A stretch of DNA of 64,000 bases from positions 274,460 through 338,459 of the forward strand of contig MNCI01010021.1 in assembly GCA_015680685.1 (NCBI GenBank). Reading direction: 5' to 3'. Under the pieces are notes generated by a model. The model saw nothing but the letters and a program-made list of their open reading frames with translations, was not told the origin of the DNA and ran no database searches. The DNA is from Gnetum montanum (taxonomy: Eukaryota; Streptophyta; Gnetopsida; Gnetales; Gnetaceae). A program made the translations under genes and the position numbers. Positions 21,351-32,387 of this stretch are shown here, piece after piece (within the stretch, counting starts at the first letter, position 1; the number at the start of each line of letters is the position of its first letter).

Positions 21351-24300
21351 ATGTCATAAACCTTTCCTCCTTGTGGTGGAACTTATTGGAGTTCTGGCAT
21401 GGTTTGGGCCCATTGATTGTGATGAACCGGTACTTGATATGATTATCGATCGAAATGGGGTATGGTTCAGAATGGGTGTCAGCAAATTCCTTGCCTTCAT
21501 CTTACAAAGATTCAGTGTGGTGATATGGTCTCACCTGAGTGAAAAATTAGCATGGAGCATCCTTGAGACCATGTTGCTGGGATCTTCAAATGGTATAGTG
21601 GCCTTCGTGGTCAATGTTGATGAGGGATTATCCACGGTTGGGGATGGTCCCTCTGGAGGGCACAGATCCACTTGTCCATTGACGTGTGTATGGGACTTAT
21701 TATAATGTAGCCCTCACAACGTCAATAGCACCTTATTCTTAGCATCTCATGCGCATACCTTGTTCCAGAATCCTCCTAGAACAGTGTACCAGGTAGAACA
21801 GTAAGGTTTTTTAGTTTATCATTTCTGCTTTAATGTCTAGTGGTTGTTCATGTTTTGACTATTGTTCCTTTGCAAGCCTTGATTTGATAAAGAAGGAGTA
21901 TGCATGGGTGATAATGGACTTGAATTGGCTCATATTGCCTTAGAGGCTTTCATGGTAGGTCCCACTCTCCGTGGTGTCGTGTTAGCCTAGACCAAGGATG
22001 AAATTGTCCATTTTCACAAATGATACTCTAAGGCTTTTGCACAATGTGAGGCTCAGGGGTGGCTACATGGGGATTGGTCCCGTAATGGACCAGTTTTCCC
22101 ATGCGATGCTGATTTGACTTCTAATGGTCTTAATCCATTGTCTAACGGTAAGTAATAGTATTATTTTTTTTGTTTTTGACTCTTCACGTTTGTTTGTTTT
22201 GCTAACACATTGGTTGTATTGATTCCATGGTTTTATCTTGTGCGTGTAGTGAATATCACCCCTGGTGGAGTCACCATAGAGACTGGGTGGACTGAGGGCA
22301 CTTTGTCCATGAAGTTTAGAGATATCGACGATGCACAATGGTGGTTGCATGATGAGGCATCACCACACATTATTGGTTGCTTGAGTGATGCTGGCCTCAT
22401 GGAGTTGTTTACTACTTTAAGTCCTAACGTCTCTGCGACCGAGATGATTACGATCATTGATTCGTTCAACGAGGCTGTTACTTACTATAGCACTCGTGTC
22501 AAGGGAATTAGAGTGGCTTTCCATATGTCGGCGGAGTTCTTTTCAGAACTCTTCAGTGTGCTAGCAGATGGGGCTGGAGTGACTTTGGATAGAGTACAAA
22601 ATGAGGCCCATGTGGTTCGTGAGCTGAAGGATTGGCTAGGTATACTTAAAGGTGCTAAGGGATTCCCTATGCAGGGAAAATCAAAAGTAACTGAAGTAAA
22701 TGAGCTATATCCATTGTTCAGAGCATAAGTGTTTCCTAAATCCCTATCTCAAGTGAAGACTTTTGGGATAGAATCTGTGCCTATCATGCATACGATTCTA
22801 GAGACTGGGGTGCATTATAATTGGCCTCAGTTTTTACTTTTGGGTTTCCTCGGAAAGATAGTGAGATTGCGTTCAAACATTGAGGCACAGTCCCATTTTA
22901 CCTTTGCATTCTTTGCTGGCTGAATTTCTAGTAGTTCGTGTGGGTAACGAGTACTTGTTAAGGGATCGTGGCCAAATATCTCGTCCGTGGATTCGCCACT
23001 TGTTTGAGGTGACCAAATCTCAAGATGCTCTCGAAGGGATTGATGAATCGGTCTCTATTACAATGGGGGGATCCTTTGGTCATTCAATTCACACACATGA
23101 CAGCATAGGGTCAGAGCCAGATGGTGTGCCCTATACTGCCAAGAGAGCCGATCGAGTAATCAAAGAGACAATCGGGAAGGCGAAATCTAGAGTTCAAAGA
23201 CCTAAACGCACTAGAGAGGTTGCTCCAGCTGTAGATGAACCAAAGGTGAAATGCATACAGTTTAAAATATCTGCACAGGGTAAGTAAGCTTGATTCATTC
23301 ATTTATCCTTGTTTTAATTATCGTTATTATTATTTTTGTTTTATTCTATTTTTATTTTGTCATTTATACAAAACTAACGTTGAACTTACGAATGTCATTA
23401 GAGCCAACTCCTGAAGTGAGAAGAGAGGGGTTAGCACTGATCATAGAGGAGGAAGAGATCCCAACTAGCTAAGATGAGGAGGAAGAGGTGGCTAATAGTG
23501 AGATAGAAGTTCCCGTCCCTCTGAGGGAAGAAACGAAAGAAGGAGCAGAAGTCACCATGGAAAAAGATCATGTTGGTGAACAGGCTGAAGCTGATGAGAT
23601 GTTTGATGATTTCTTCACAGGAAGGTTAAACTTGGGCACTCCTCCATATCCAGGAGAAGAGAGGGATTTCGGTATGTTCTCGTTATTATGTTTATTTGAG
23701 TTTTGAGTTGTTTCATTTCTGTTATTTAGAGTTTTGACTTTATGTTTTGTCGCTACAAGACACAACTGTTGAAACCAGGACGACTCCAAACATTCGGTCG
23801 GAGATACCTACAATAAAGATTCCAATGGAAATGACCACCGAAGTTGGTTCGTCTCCCATACGTGAACCATTTACTTGGATCAAAATGCCAAGTAAAATGG
23901 ATTTCGTCCTTGGTATTTTCAATGAGGTAGTTGATTGCATCCAACAGGCTCATCCTGAAATAGGTACCTACGTTTTAAACATTTTGAGTCTTTTTTTTTC
24001 GCATCTGTTTCTACTGTCCGATGTCTAATGTATATTCCCCTTATATTGATAGGCTCTAAACTAAAGTGGGATCCATCTGAGGCTACTTGTACTGACAGTC
24101 TGCCTGAACTATCATCAGAAATTGAGCAAGTGCCAAGATAGATCTATGATGATGTGGCAGAATGTGTTGTGCAAAATGCCAAGTCGCTTTGGACCTGTAG
24201 GTGTTCCATCGAAAAACTATGGTTGCGAATTCAGGCAGGGGAGAAAGAGATCATCAAACTATCAGTAGAACGAGATGACTTTAAGTCACGCTATGAGTTT

Positions 24301-25030
24301 GCCTCTGCTAGGTTGATAAGTGATCATTCTTGGAGAACCTTCGAAGTTACTTATACTAGATATTGGAATCTATTGAACTGCCAAGTAACGATGACTCGGG
24401 AGCTACCAGAGCAGAAGGCACAAATTGACTTGCTGAATCTCAAGTGTCAGGATTGGAAAGCTTTTTCTTCTAAGGTGTGAAAATGGGGCCAATATGAGAA
24501 GAATCATAAGAACCATTATAAAAAATCATTAAAGGAGATATCCATAGAAAAGCATCAACTGGAGATGTTTGTAGAGGGTTTAGGCCTACAGTCTTCATTT
24601 GATGCCTTTGCTAGGCACACTGTGGTAGAGATGGAATCTCCCACCACAGCTTTTGGGGAGATTTCTGTAGGCAAGTTTCCTCTTAAACGTCCTACTTGGT
24701 CTGCTGTGGACAAAGCGAAGGCCTTAGCCAATGTTGATCTAGGCCTAGATGGAACTAACTGGACAAGTGTCTCTGAAGAAGAAATTCTTCGTCGGCTAGA
24801 GTTCGGTCTAAGGGGATCCTCTTCAGTAAGTCATTTAAACTTGTAACTTTTTATTTTTTTGTAGGAGATGGTACTTTCCTTTTTTATCTATTAGTTAATT
24901 AGTTAATTATTTTCTTTTTCTTTTACAGAGTCATGGTGATGACGGTGGCTAGGAAGGTGGCCCCAGTGGAGGGGAGACTCATGATGCAAGAGAACTTGAG
25001 AAGAAAGCCCCTCCTGATCCTGATGTTTAG
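21351..25030 (+). pseudogene. Antisense multi-exon gene in T1: FCP1-like phosphatase domain plus unknown region
   Basis: Plus-strand gene opposite to T1. GT-AG introns at 21793-21876, 22148-22249, 23280-23401, 23672-23759, 23964-24052 and 24826-24928 all join exons in one reading frame; a further acceptor ends at 21350. Exons 1-2 resemble the FCP1/NIF HAD phosphatase domain: KPFLLVVELIGVLA (family DLxGxL), FLAFILQRFSVVIWSH, then NPPRTVYQ and DNGLELAHIALEAFM after the intron. Both catalytic boxes are damaged (VELIG; ASHA where the family has DDSP). Exons 3 onward hold a region I cannot name (FSELFSVLADGAGVTLD), an acidic stretch, and a helical stretch with possible coiled coil (24150-24560). 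About eight stops, several TAG or TGA, and a shift near 22890 make this copy a pseudogene. The final stop is TAG at 25028-25030. Confidence 0.65.
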
Positions 25031-25399
25031 TTCTTGAATTTAGCGTGTTGTTATTAGTTATGTTTCTATGGGTTGTAAACAGAAATTGTTTCTACTGTTT
25101 TGAGTTGAGTTATATATGATCAGAAGCATAAACTTGGCCAACTTTTGTAATCATCCATTTAAATATTTATGTTTTTCATTTTCTTTGAGTTGTCTGATTG
25201 TTGAGAAGAAATAATGCAGGGACATGGTGAAAGTCTTTTTGGTTGTTTTGTAGTTTAAGTCGAAACATGAAATAAAGTACAAATATAACCCAAACGATAA
25301 CTGTGCCAAAGAAAACATAAAGGACAACGTAACTTGTACTGCAAAGATGGAATCATGGAATGTAAACTGAGGATTTGAATTTTCAAGGCAAATGAAAGC
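25031..25399 (+). other. 3' flank of the T1 antisense gene
   Basis: AT-rich, with no further exon seen. It includes TTGTAA-type motifs near 25072 and 25146 typical of plant 3' ends, so transcript cleavage is likely to fall here. No terminator can be defined from sequence alone. Confidence 0.35.
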
Positions 25400-25715
25400 A
25401 AACTCGCTCTAGTTTAAGGCCATTTCGGGCCATACATGCGTGTGTGTGTGAGTGTCAGTTTAAAGTCACGACGGAATGCAACATGATCGTTCTAGTTTAA
25501 AGCTATTTCGGGCCGCTAATAAATAGGAGGGATATCAATTGATGCAATGGATTTTTATGTAAACTGGCCATTTCTGACGGTGGCTAGTTTTACGTCATTG
25601 TGGACATGCAATAGTTTAACGTCATCCCGGACTTGCATAGTTTATCGTCATTTCGGATGATCGTAGTTTAACGTCATTGTGGACTGATGTAGTTTGTTAA
25701 TTCTTTAGTAACTTT
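25400..25715. repeat. T1 degenerate array, core AGTTTAacGTCATnnCGGA, right of antisense gene
   Basis: Cores at 25586, 25613, 25639, 25665 and 25691 are spaced 26-27 bp (for example AGTTTAACGTCATTGTGGA). Looser copies near 25406, 25457 and 25493 carry TTTCGGGCC endings like the 20161 array. It stands between the antisense gene and the protease-side coding region. Confidence 0.7.
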
Positions 25716-26420
25716 TTGATTTTTTTCATGTTTATGTTAGGAGTGGGTTTAATGGGTATGATCCGATACTCGGCATCTCCTTCGCTAATTATGTTGAATG
25801 GTAGCTCTGACCAGGAGACGTCTGGCGGAGTAAGCTCTGAGCTAGTATCCTTGGATGTTTCTGGGTTAGGTGGTGTTTCCTTAGTTTTTGAGGGGTCATG
25901 TTTTATGGGTCGGTCATCACTTTGGGTTTTTCTTGTTTCTTTTAGTATGGGATTTTTGGAAATTCTCTTAAGATTATGCTCATGTGGTGTGTCCTCTTGT
26001 TCAGGCTCCTCAAATTTAACTTTAGAGCCTTGATTTGCCTCCATGTGAGATGAGATGGTGGATGTAGTAGCATCCCCATGGATAATGATTTCACCCCCCT
26101 CGTAGGGTAAGTGAATCTCTTGATGAATGGGGGAAGACACTACTTTTAGCTGGGCTAACCAGGGTCATCCCAGGATTAGGTTAAAACTAGGCATCTCATC
26201 AATAACCACGAAGTCTGCGAATGTGGGGAATCGATCCCTTGCTATGAAATCCAAGGTCAATGTACCTTTGACCACTACTCGTGAATCATTAAATGACTTC
26301 AGACAGGTCGTAGATGTTGGTTTAATTAATTCTGTAAGCCCTAAATATTCAATGATGGGATAAGGTACCACGTTTGTGGCTGCTTCGTCATCTACATGTA
26401 CTCGATGTATTTGGAACTAA
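25697..26420 (-). pseudogene. T1 protease region and downstream linker (decayed)
   Basis: Minus-strand frame with HVDDEAATNVVPYPIIEYLG near 26380 at the place of the retropepsin active site; the D-S/T-G triad is not intact (reads D-D-E). It then has GTLTLDFIARDRFPTFADFVV and NLILG-stop-PWL. The stop, TGA at 26165-26167, stands where the family has Arg (ILGRPWL) and fits CGA to TGA at a CpG. The downstream linker (25697-26140) is rich in Glu, Lys, Pro and Ser and ends in KPTPNINMKKI. It is open over most of its length. Confidence 0.7.
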
Positions 26421-27564
26421 TTGACTCGTATGGTTATAAACATGGGTTTGTGGGTGACTTCTTCGATTTTCTCATCGATCTTAATGTTTTCGGGGTGAAA
26501 TCCCAATGGTTTAGTTTTGGATCCTTGTCGTGTAGACATTACCACGTGTATAGAGGATTCGTTTGTGGGTAGGTTTTCGCTAACTGGGATTGATGTCAAC
26601 ATTTGTACTAAGGCTTTGCGATGAACTGGTGAAGTCAATATGAGGTCGTACAATCTTAATGATGTATTCTTTTGTTTAAGGGCTTGTGTAACCTGTGTTA
26701 GAGCGTTAGCTAGGTCTTTACCATTGGGTATAGTCTTGTCCATGGCCATTTGATCCATTGGACCTAACAGTTTTATCTTGCGTGGGGTAACTTTCGTGTT
26801 ATTTTTCATGGCCGTTGGGTCTGATATGTGTTGCATTCTCGATTTTTCCTCTTTGTAACCCATGCTTGGCTCGTTGTTATAAGGAGCCATAGGTTTTGTG
26901 CTTAATGGAGTTGGTTTCGAGGGTCCTAGCGCAAGGCATTGATGTTTCTTCGCCGAACATTCCTTCTCCAAATGTTCCCTAGTGAGCCTATCTGCCAAGC
27001 GTTCTCGTGTGGGTTGTGTAGGAACATTTGGGATCGGAGTATGTGGTTGTTTCGGGACTTGAATGATGAATGGGGCAAGACTAGCTTGTGTCTGCAGAGT
27101 ATCGAGCTATCTAGGCATCTTGACCACAAACGGGGTTGGGCGATTTGCAGTTGGTGCCTCTGTCGTAACAACCGCTAGTGGTACCTGGACCATGAAGGGA
27201 GTGGGCCGGTTTGATGATGTCACATTAGCGGTTGTATCAACAGGGGCATGCGAACAACAAATGGTTTGGTTTGGGGTGGTATCTGTGTTGTTGCGATTGC
27301 GAGAGGCACTTGGATGACCAATGGTGTTTGCTGGGTAGGAGGATGGTGTGGGGGATATGAAGGTTGAGGTGATGTTAGTGCCGTAGGGGGAACATGAACT
27401 ATGAAGGGGTTCTTTGGTGTTTCATAGCTATTATCTACGTCGATGGTGTTAATTGTGTATGGTGCTTCTTTAGTGTTTAGGGGATCTTTATATATGCCCA
27501 TGGACTGGTTTTGTGGTTTGACCAGGTTGGCCTCATCAAAAGTGATTTCACCTCCATCAATCAT
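26421..27564 (-). pseudogene. T1 gag-protease linker (low-complexity, Pro-rich)
   Basis: Two open pieces (27220-27564 and 26417-26998) join gag and protease. The first is Pro- and Thr-rich (VHVPPTALTSPQPSYPPHHP). The second has a helical, Lys- and Gln-rich stretch. No conserved catalytic motif is seen. Such long linkers are usual in Tat/Ogre gag-pol. The decay is light: only a few stops between pieces. Confidence 0.55.
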
Positions 27565-27576
27565 TCGTTGAATATC

Positions 27577-29700
27577 TTATTTCAAGGTGAAAAAATAGTT
27601 GGTGCCATGCCCATTATGCTGGTGGTACTCACAAAAATGGTCTAGTCTAAAGCCTCTTGGAACTGGGGGCTCATCCAGTGTCGCCAAGCTTGGGTTCTTG
27701 ACCAATTCACAGAATTGATCATGTCTTTGAATTACCATGGGGGACAATTGTTTATGTTTCATTAGCCCAGCCTTCAAGAGTTGGTCAAATAATTGTGAAG
27801 GTTTCATGGGCAATGGTGTGTATTGAGAGGGGTTTCTCCTCTCAAATTTTCTCACTTGACTTTGTGTAGCATTTTTTGGTGTGGACGGTCTGGGTGTAGT
27901 AGCAGGGGCAGGTCGAGTATAGCCAGTAGGGGCGGTGGGTGGTTTACCTTGTTGTCTCATGCTTGTCTGTTGAGTTTCTACTACTACTGCTACTGTTGCC
28001 TTAGCCTTTTCTTTGTCTTTTTTAGTGTGTTGATTTTTAAAGGCTAAGTAAGCAGGGTCATGGCTATTTTGGGCTGCCTCTTCTATATTCTTTATTTGCA
28101 CAAAAGCTTGGCTTAGAGTGCAAGCATTTAGATAGTACAGTTTAGATTTCACGAAATCATTTATGGCTCCCTTTAGGATGGTGAGTAAGTATGTTTTAGG
28201 GATTGGTTCATGAAGTTCGTTTAGCACAACGCTCCATCTCTAAATAAATTTTTGTACAGGTTCCAGCGGTGCTTGTTTTACTTGTATCAGACTATCCAGA
28301 GTTGCTTTAGGTTTCAAGTTGTATTTAAACCTCGTAACGAACTGGTGTAGGAGATCCTCTAGAGAGGATATAGAGTTACGAGGTAAGGCTCGGTACCAGT
28401 CTAAAGCTCTCCCATTGAGGGACATGGCGAAAACATGTAAGATTGCATGGGGCCATGCCTGAAGTAGTAAACATTCTAGTCTAAACGTGACCAGATGGGC
28501 ATTGGGGTCCCCTTCCCCATTGTATTTAGTTAGTTGAGGCAAAGAAACTCCTTTGGGCAGGGTCAATGGTGGTACCGAAGAGCTAATAGGATCATCTTGG
28601 TAAAATTCTAATACTTTAAGCTCTTCGTTGTTGACTGTTTTGAGGCATTTTACCTCATCAGTGAGTTCTTGCATCAACTTTTTAACTTCGGCCCAGTCTT
28701 GGGCATCAGGTGACATGGCAGGTGGGTTATATTATGCAGTATGAAAGTTAGATTATTGTACAATGGGCGAGAAAGAGGAAAGTTGAGTGGTCGGATGTTG
28801 TGCTTGCGGAATATTCATGGTAGGTGCTATTAAGGGTGGCATACTATAAGAAAAGGATTACTGTTCTTGTTGCTGTGGCACTTGAGGGATGTTCATGGGT
28901 GGAATTGTAGGAGGCGGTATGTTGTAATGAGAGGGTCGATGCACTTGCGTGCCAATCATGGCCCACTATCTAGTCATGATTTGTGAAGGAACACCCTGAA
29001 CTTGTTGAGTCGAAGTGGTGAAGGGTGTCCCTTGGGTTTGAATTCGTGATATATAGTGAGCGGATGTAGAGGCGGGTATCACAGATGACATCCCAATCAC
29101 TTGGAATGGGAAGGTCACTCCTACATTATTTTAAAGGGGGTGTTGTTGGGGTTGTATTTGTAAGAGGGAGGATAACATAGTGATTGGAGGAATAGTGGGG
29201 ATGGATATATTGAATTGGGTATCGATCACACGGAGAGTGGGAATAAGAGTGGATGCTTCTTATTGAGGCACATGTGGTTGAGTGGTCTTAAATGAATGGA
29301 GGGATATAGTCTCCCCTGTGAAAGGGTGGAATAGCAGGTTCGTGTAAGTATGTGGACTGAGAGTATGGTACGAATCCTCGTGTTTAGACTAAGCTGCAAA
29401 GTCATCCTCCTCTTCTAATTGAGGATTTGGCATGGACTGGTCTAGGGTTTGACTCCTTGCTAGGAGGAGCTATGAGATAAGCTCAGAGTAGTGCTCTGGG
29501 AGAGGAATGATATCATATGGGGAGGGGATGAACTCATGTCCTCCCTTATTGACCAATTCATAGTGTTTCTTAGCCTCCAGTTCAATTTGATCTATTGCCA
29601 AGCCGGCTTGGATCTTTACACATATAAAATTGTACTGTTCTTGTGTTATGATGTTAAATGATGGATTCTTCCCTTGCAGTTTGAGAGATCAGTGAGGTCC
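27577..29700 (-). pseudogene. T1 gag (decayed, mostly in one frame)
   Basis: The capsid region is clear: LPKGVSLPQLTKYNGEGDP (about 28550), ALDWYRALPRNSISSLEDLL (about 28400), FVTRFKYN, then a stop near 28240, then LLTILKGAINDFVKSKLYY and KNIEEAAQ (28000-28200). This is the retrotransposon gag fold pattern. The C-terminal part has a basic Pro-rich tail and a short His/Cys block (FCEYHQHNGHGTNYF) near 27620 like a zinc-knuckle remnant. The N-terminal part (28720-29700) stays mostly in frame with about eight stops, several at likely Gln codons. The frame shifts near 29690. T2 carries a diverged homologue. Confidence 0.8.
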
Positions 29701-29923
29701 CCCCTTGGGGTTGAACTCATCATGGGCCCCTATGGGTTGCACGATGGGTATCGACATTGCCGTGGGGCAATGATATCTAGGGTGGACTTGGTTGAAACAT
29801 TGGTGTCAGCAGTATTCATGATGAAAAGGTTGTAAGTGTAACAAGATAGATGAGAGACGGTGTCAGCATGTACAAGTGAGAATTTGGCCAAGTATGAAAT
29901 GGGTATACTTGTTAGCGTACACC

Positions 29924-30236
29924 CGCAGCGTGTAGCCTGTCTACACAGTGTACACCTAAGTCTGGTAGTGTGCAGCCTGTCTACACAGCGTACACCTAAG
30001 TCTGGTAGTGTGCAGCCTATCTACATAGCGTACACCCAAGTCTGGTAGCGTGCAGCCTATCTACACAGCGTACACCCAAGTCTGGTAGCGTGCAGCCTGT
30101 CTACACAACGTACACCCAAGTCTGGCAGCGTGCAGCTTGTCTACACAGCGTACACCCAAGTCTGGCAGCATGTAGCCTGTCTACACAGCGTACACCTAAG
30201 TCTGGCAGCATGCAACCTATCTACACAGCGTATGGA
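29924..30236. repeat. T1 leader tandem repeat, 40-bp unit, seven to eight copies
   Basis: The marker AAGTCTGG occurs at 29958, 29998, 30038, 30078, 30118, 30158 and 30198, exactly 40 bp apart. Each unit contains GTGCAGCCTGTCTACACAGC and TACACC(C/T)AAGTCTGG. The copies are contiguous without spacers. The array lies in the 5' leader between the primer site and gag on the minus strand. The open frames across it are products of the 40-bp period. Confidence 0.9.
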
Positions 30237-30432
30237 CTGAATCCCAGCATACAGCCTTCAACAACTAGCATACAGGATGAATTGGCAGCATACAGATAGA
30301 GTGGACAGCACACTAAGTAGCGTATAGGCTAAACAATGTATACACGCTGAGATTGCAGTAGATGTAGCTGAACAGGGCACAAATTTGAAAGATTTGAATG
30401 GTGGATCAGAGTAGATTTAAGCAATGAGAGGC

Positions 30433-30453
30433 CCTCCTTCTAGCGTCAATTTC
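30433..30453 (-). promoter_or_regulatory. T1 tRNA primer-binding site, probable
   Basis: Immediately inside the 5' LTR, the minus strand reads ATTGACGCTAGAAGGAGGG after a two-base spacer. The same site in T2 (61069-61091) reads TGATGCTATAAGGAGGG. A shared 15-20 base block next to the LTR in two families is what a primer-binding site should look like. I do not assign the tRNA. Confidence 0.6.
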
Positions 30454-32382
30454 TGTACTGCTTGAAATCGTCAATGCTCGGCTGGAATGAAAAAGGCACC
30501 AAGAGATCCGTAGATAGACACAAAAGATCGTACCTTCGCTTGAGGGCAAACTGGGACTAACGAAGGTAGAGTACCTTGGGTGGTCTGCACATAGATCAGA
30601 CAAGGATTTCCCCAGACATATGCCAATGCACAATACGCTGGGTTATATGTAAACGGTGTAATAAATGTAAACCAGAACGCAAACATGCAGGAATGTGAAC
30701 AAGTGGTAAACAAGAACGAACGAAAATTGTAACAGATCTTAGCCAAAAATGCAAGAACGAATGATAACTATAACAAATCTTGGAAAAAAATGTAGCAATA
30801 TTATTGCATAATGAAAATTACAATGCACCGGTCTAGACGCAGTTGTGGATTTGACACAAGGTGAACGAAGAGCCCCGGTGGATGCGGAGGGATGATGGTA
30901 TGCTGGTTTGGGCTATAGGCACAGCGTGAAGATTGTATGCTCAGCATGCAGGGTAGAAGCCCAGCATGTAGGGTGGGTGTTTTGGACATTCTTAGTGTGG
31001 ATTCTCTAATTTTTTTGCCAAGATTCCTTAATTTTCCCTCCAACCTTGATCTGGTCAAAAATCCTAGTTTTTGTACAAGTTTGGGCTTTAAATTCAGATC
31101 TAAGATAGGGTGATTGGCTATGGGATGCTGGAATTTTGGATCGGGTGACATGTGGAGTGTCGACTGGGTGCAAAAGAATGAAGCTTTACAAGTGTGCAGC
31201 ATGCCAGCGTGTACACGTTGGGCGTATACACCCCACACACTGGACAGCGTGTGGGCAAGCATGAAGAATTTCTAGCCAATTTTTGAACTGTGATGCTAGT
31301 TTTTAGCATGGATCTAGATGCTTGATGTCTTGAGGATGTTGGCTATTGATTTTGGGCTCATTTAACCCTGATTTGATAGGGCTTTAGATGGTTCCAAGAG
31401 TGTACATGATGGGCGTGCAGGCTAGTATGTGGGCATGAAAAATACACTTTTGGTGCCTAATCTTGTACACTGGAGTTGGATCCTTGTTGCCTAAGTGTTG
31501 TTGGTTCTCTAGGGTATCCGGGGGCTCATTTTGGCTTCATTTTGACTGAGTTTTGGGCATGTTTCTAGTGTGCACGTTGTGTTGTACACCAGGCGTGCAT
31601 GCTGGGCATGCAGGGCCAAGAATAACCCTTCAAATGCCAAAAATTGATGTCTCTAGAGCTTGTGGACTTGTAGATTCATTGGCCATGCCTTGAGAGTTGA
31701 CTCCATGTCAAAATCTTGCCTAAAATGCCCAATCAACCTTGTTCAAAGCAGTGCATGCTAGATTGCATGCTAGGCGTACACACTGGGTGTGCAGGCCAGC
31801 GTACATGCATGAAACTACCATTTTTCAAGGTCAAAATTTGATTTTTGGGAGCCTAGGATGATGCCTGATGGTTTCCCTACCTCTAGGAGTTGATTGCCTA
31901 TGAAGACCATGGTCTAAATGCCTATTTTGGACTATCTATGATGGTACACGCTGTGCGTTCATGCTGGGCATGCAAGCCAGCGTGCAGGCATGAAAACCCA
32001 TCACTTGGAGTCCAAAACATGATTTTTCAGAGCCTGAGAGCTGCTAGGGACTTTGGGGAAGGTCTTGGGGTGGTCCAAACCTTCAATTCTGGCTTGTTTG
32101 GAGCAGTTTTTGGAACTCAACAGTTACTGCACGCTGAGCATGCAAGCCTGTGTGCGAGAAGTATATTTAGTTAAAACAAAGTGCTTTGAGTTTGAAATTT
32201 GCAATCCTTATTTCCAAATGTTGATGTAGTCTCCAATGGATCTCAGGGAACTTTTAGTTGCTTGATTCGACTCCGTTCGATGTTGTTTATGAAGTTCGCA
32301 AGTCTCGGTCATGCTGAGAAGCATCATGACTTAGCTTGATTCTTGTCTGAAAGTGCTAGGCCCACATTTTTGTGGTGTTTCA
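30454..32382 (-). repeat. T1 5' LTR (right copy, 1929 bp)
   Basis: Partner of 13186-15111. In minus sense it begins TGAAACACCACA and ends GCAGTACA, giving TG..CA ends. Followed on the right by the ATTCT duplication (32383-32387). By eye it is about nine tenths identical to its partner, with differences dominated by A/G and C/T exchanges. Confidence 0.88.
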
Positions 32383-32387
32383 ATTCT
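32383..32387. repeat. T1 target-site duplication, right copy (ATTCT)
   Basis: Matches 13181-13185. Removing T1 with one copy rejoins the two halves of the G1 gag. Confidence 0.85.

Larger units (their letters stand above)
13186..32382 (-). mobile_element. T1: Tat-like Ty3/gypsy element, complete, 19.2 kb, with antisense gene
   Basis: Bounded by 1.93-kb direct repeats (13186-15111 and 30454-32382) and by an ATTCT duplication. Reading on the minus strand from right to left: 5' LTR, primer site, leader with 40-bp repeats, gag, protease, a 5.6-kb segment carrying a plus-strand gene, reverse transcriptase, RNase H, a second (archaeal-type) RNase H, integrase, a 3' UTR with a minisatellite and the 3' LTR. 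The second RNase H between the normal RNase H and integrase is a mark of the Tat/Ogre branch. Stops, one RT frameshift and lost catalytic Asp residues make it inactive. LTR differences are mostly transitions. It is inserted in the gag of G1. Confidence 0.88.

Noticed and set aside
21351-25030. Ordinary host phosphatase gene that happens to be near a transposon
   Set aside because: It lies inside T1 between protease and RT, flanked by T1 repeats, and a relative sits at the matching place in T2.
29924-30236. CRISPR-like repeat array
   Set aside because: Units are contiguous 40-bp tandem copies with no unique spacers, and the context is a plant retroelement leader.
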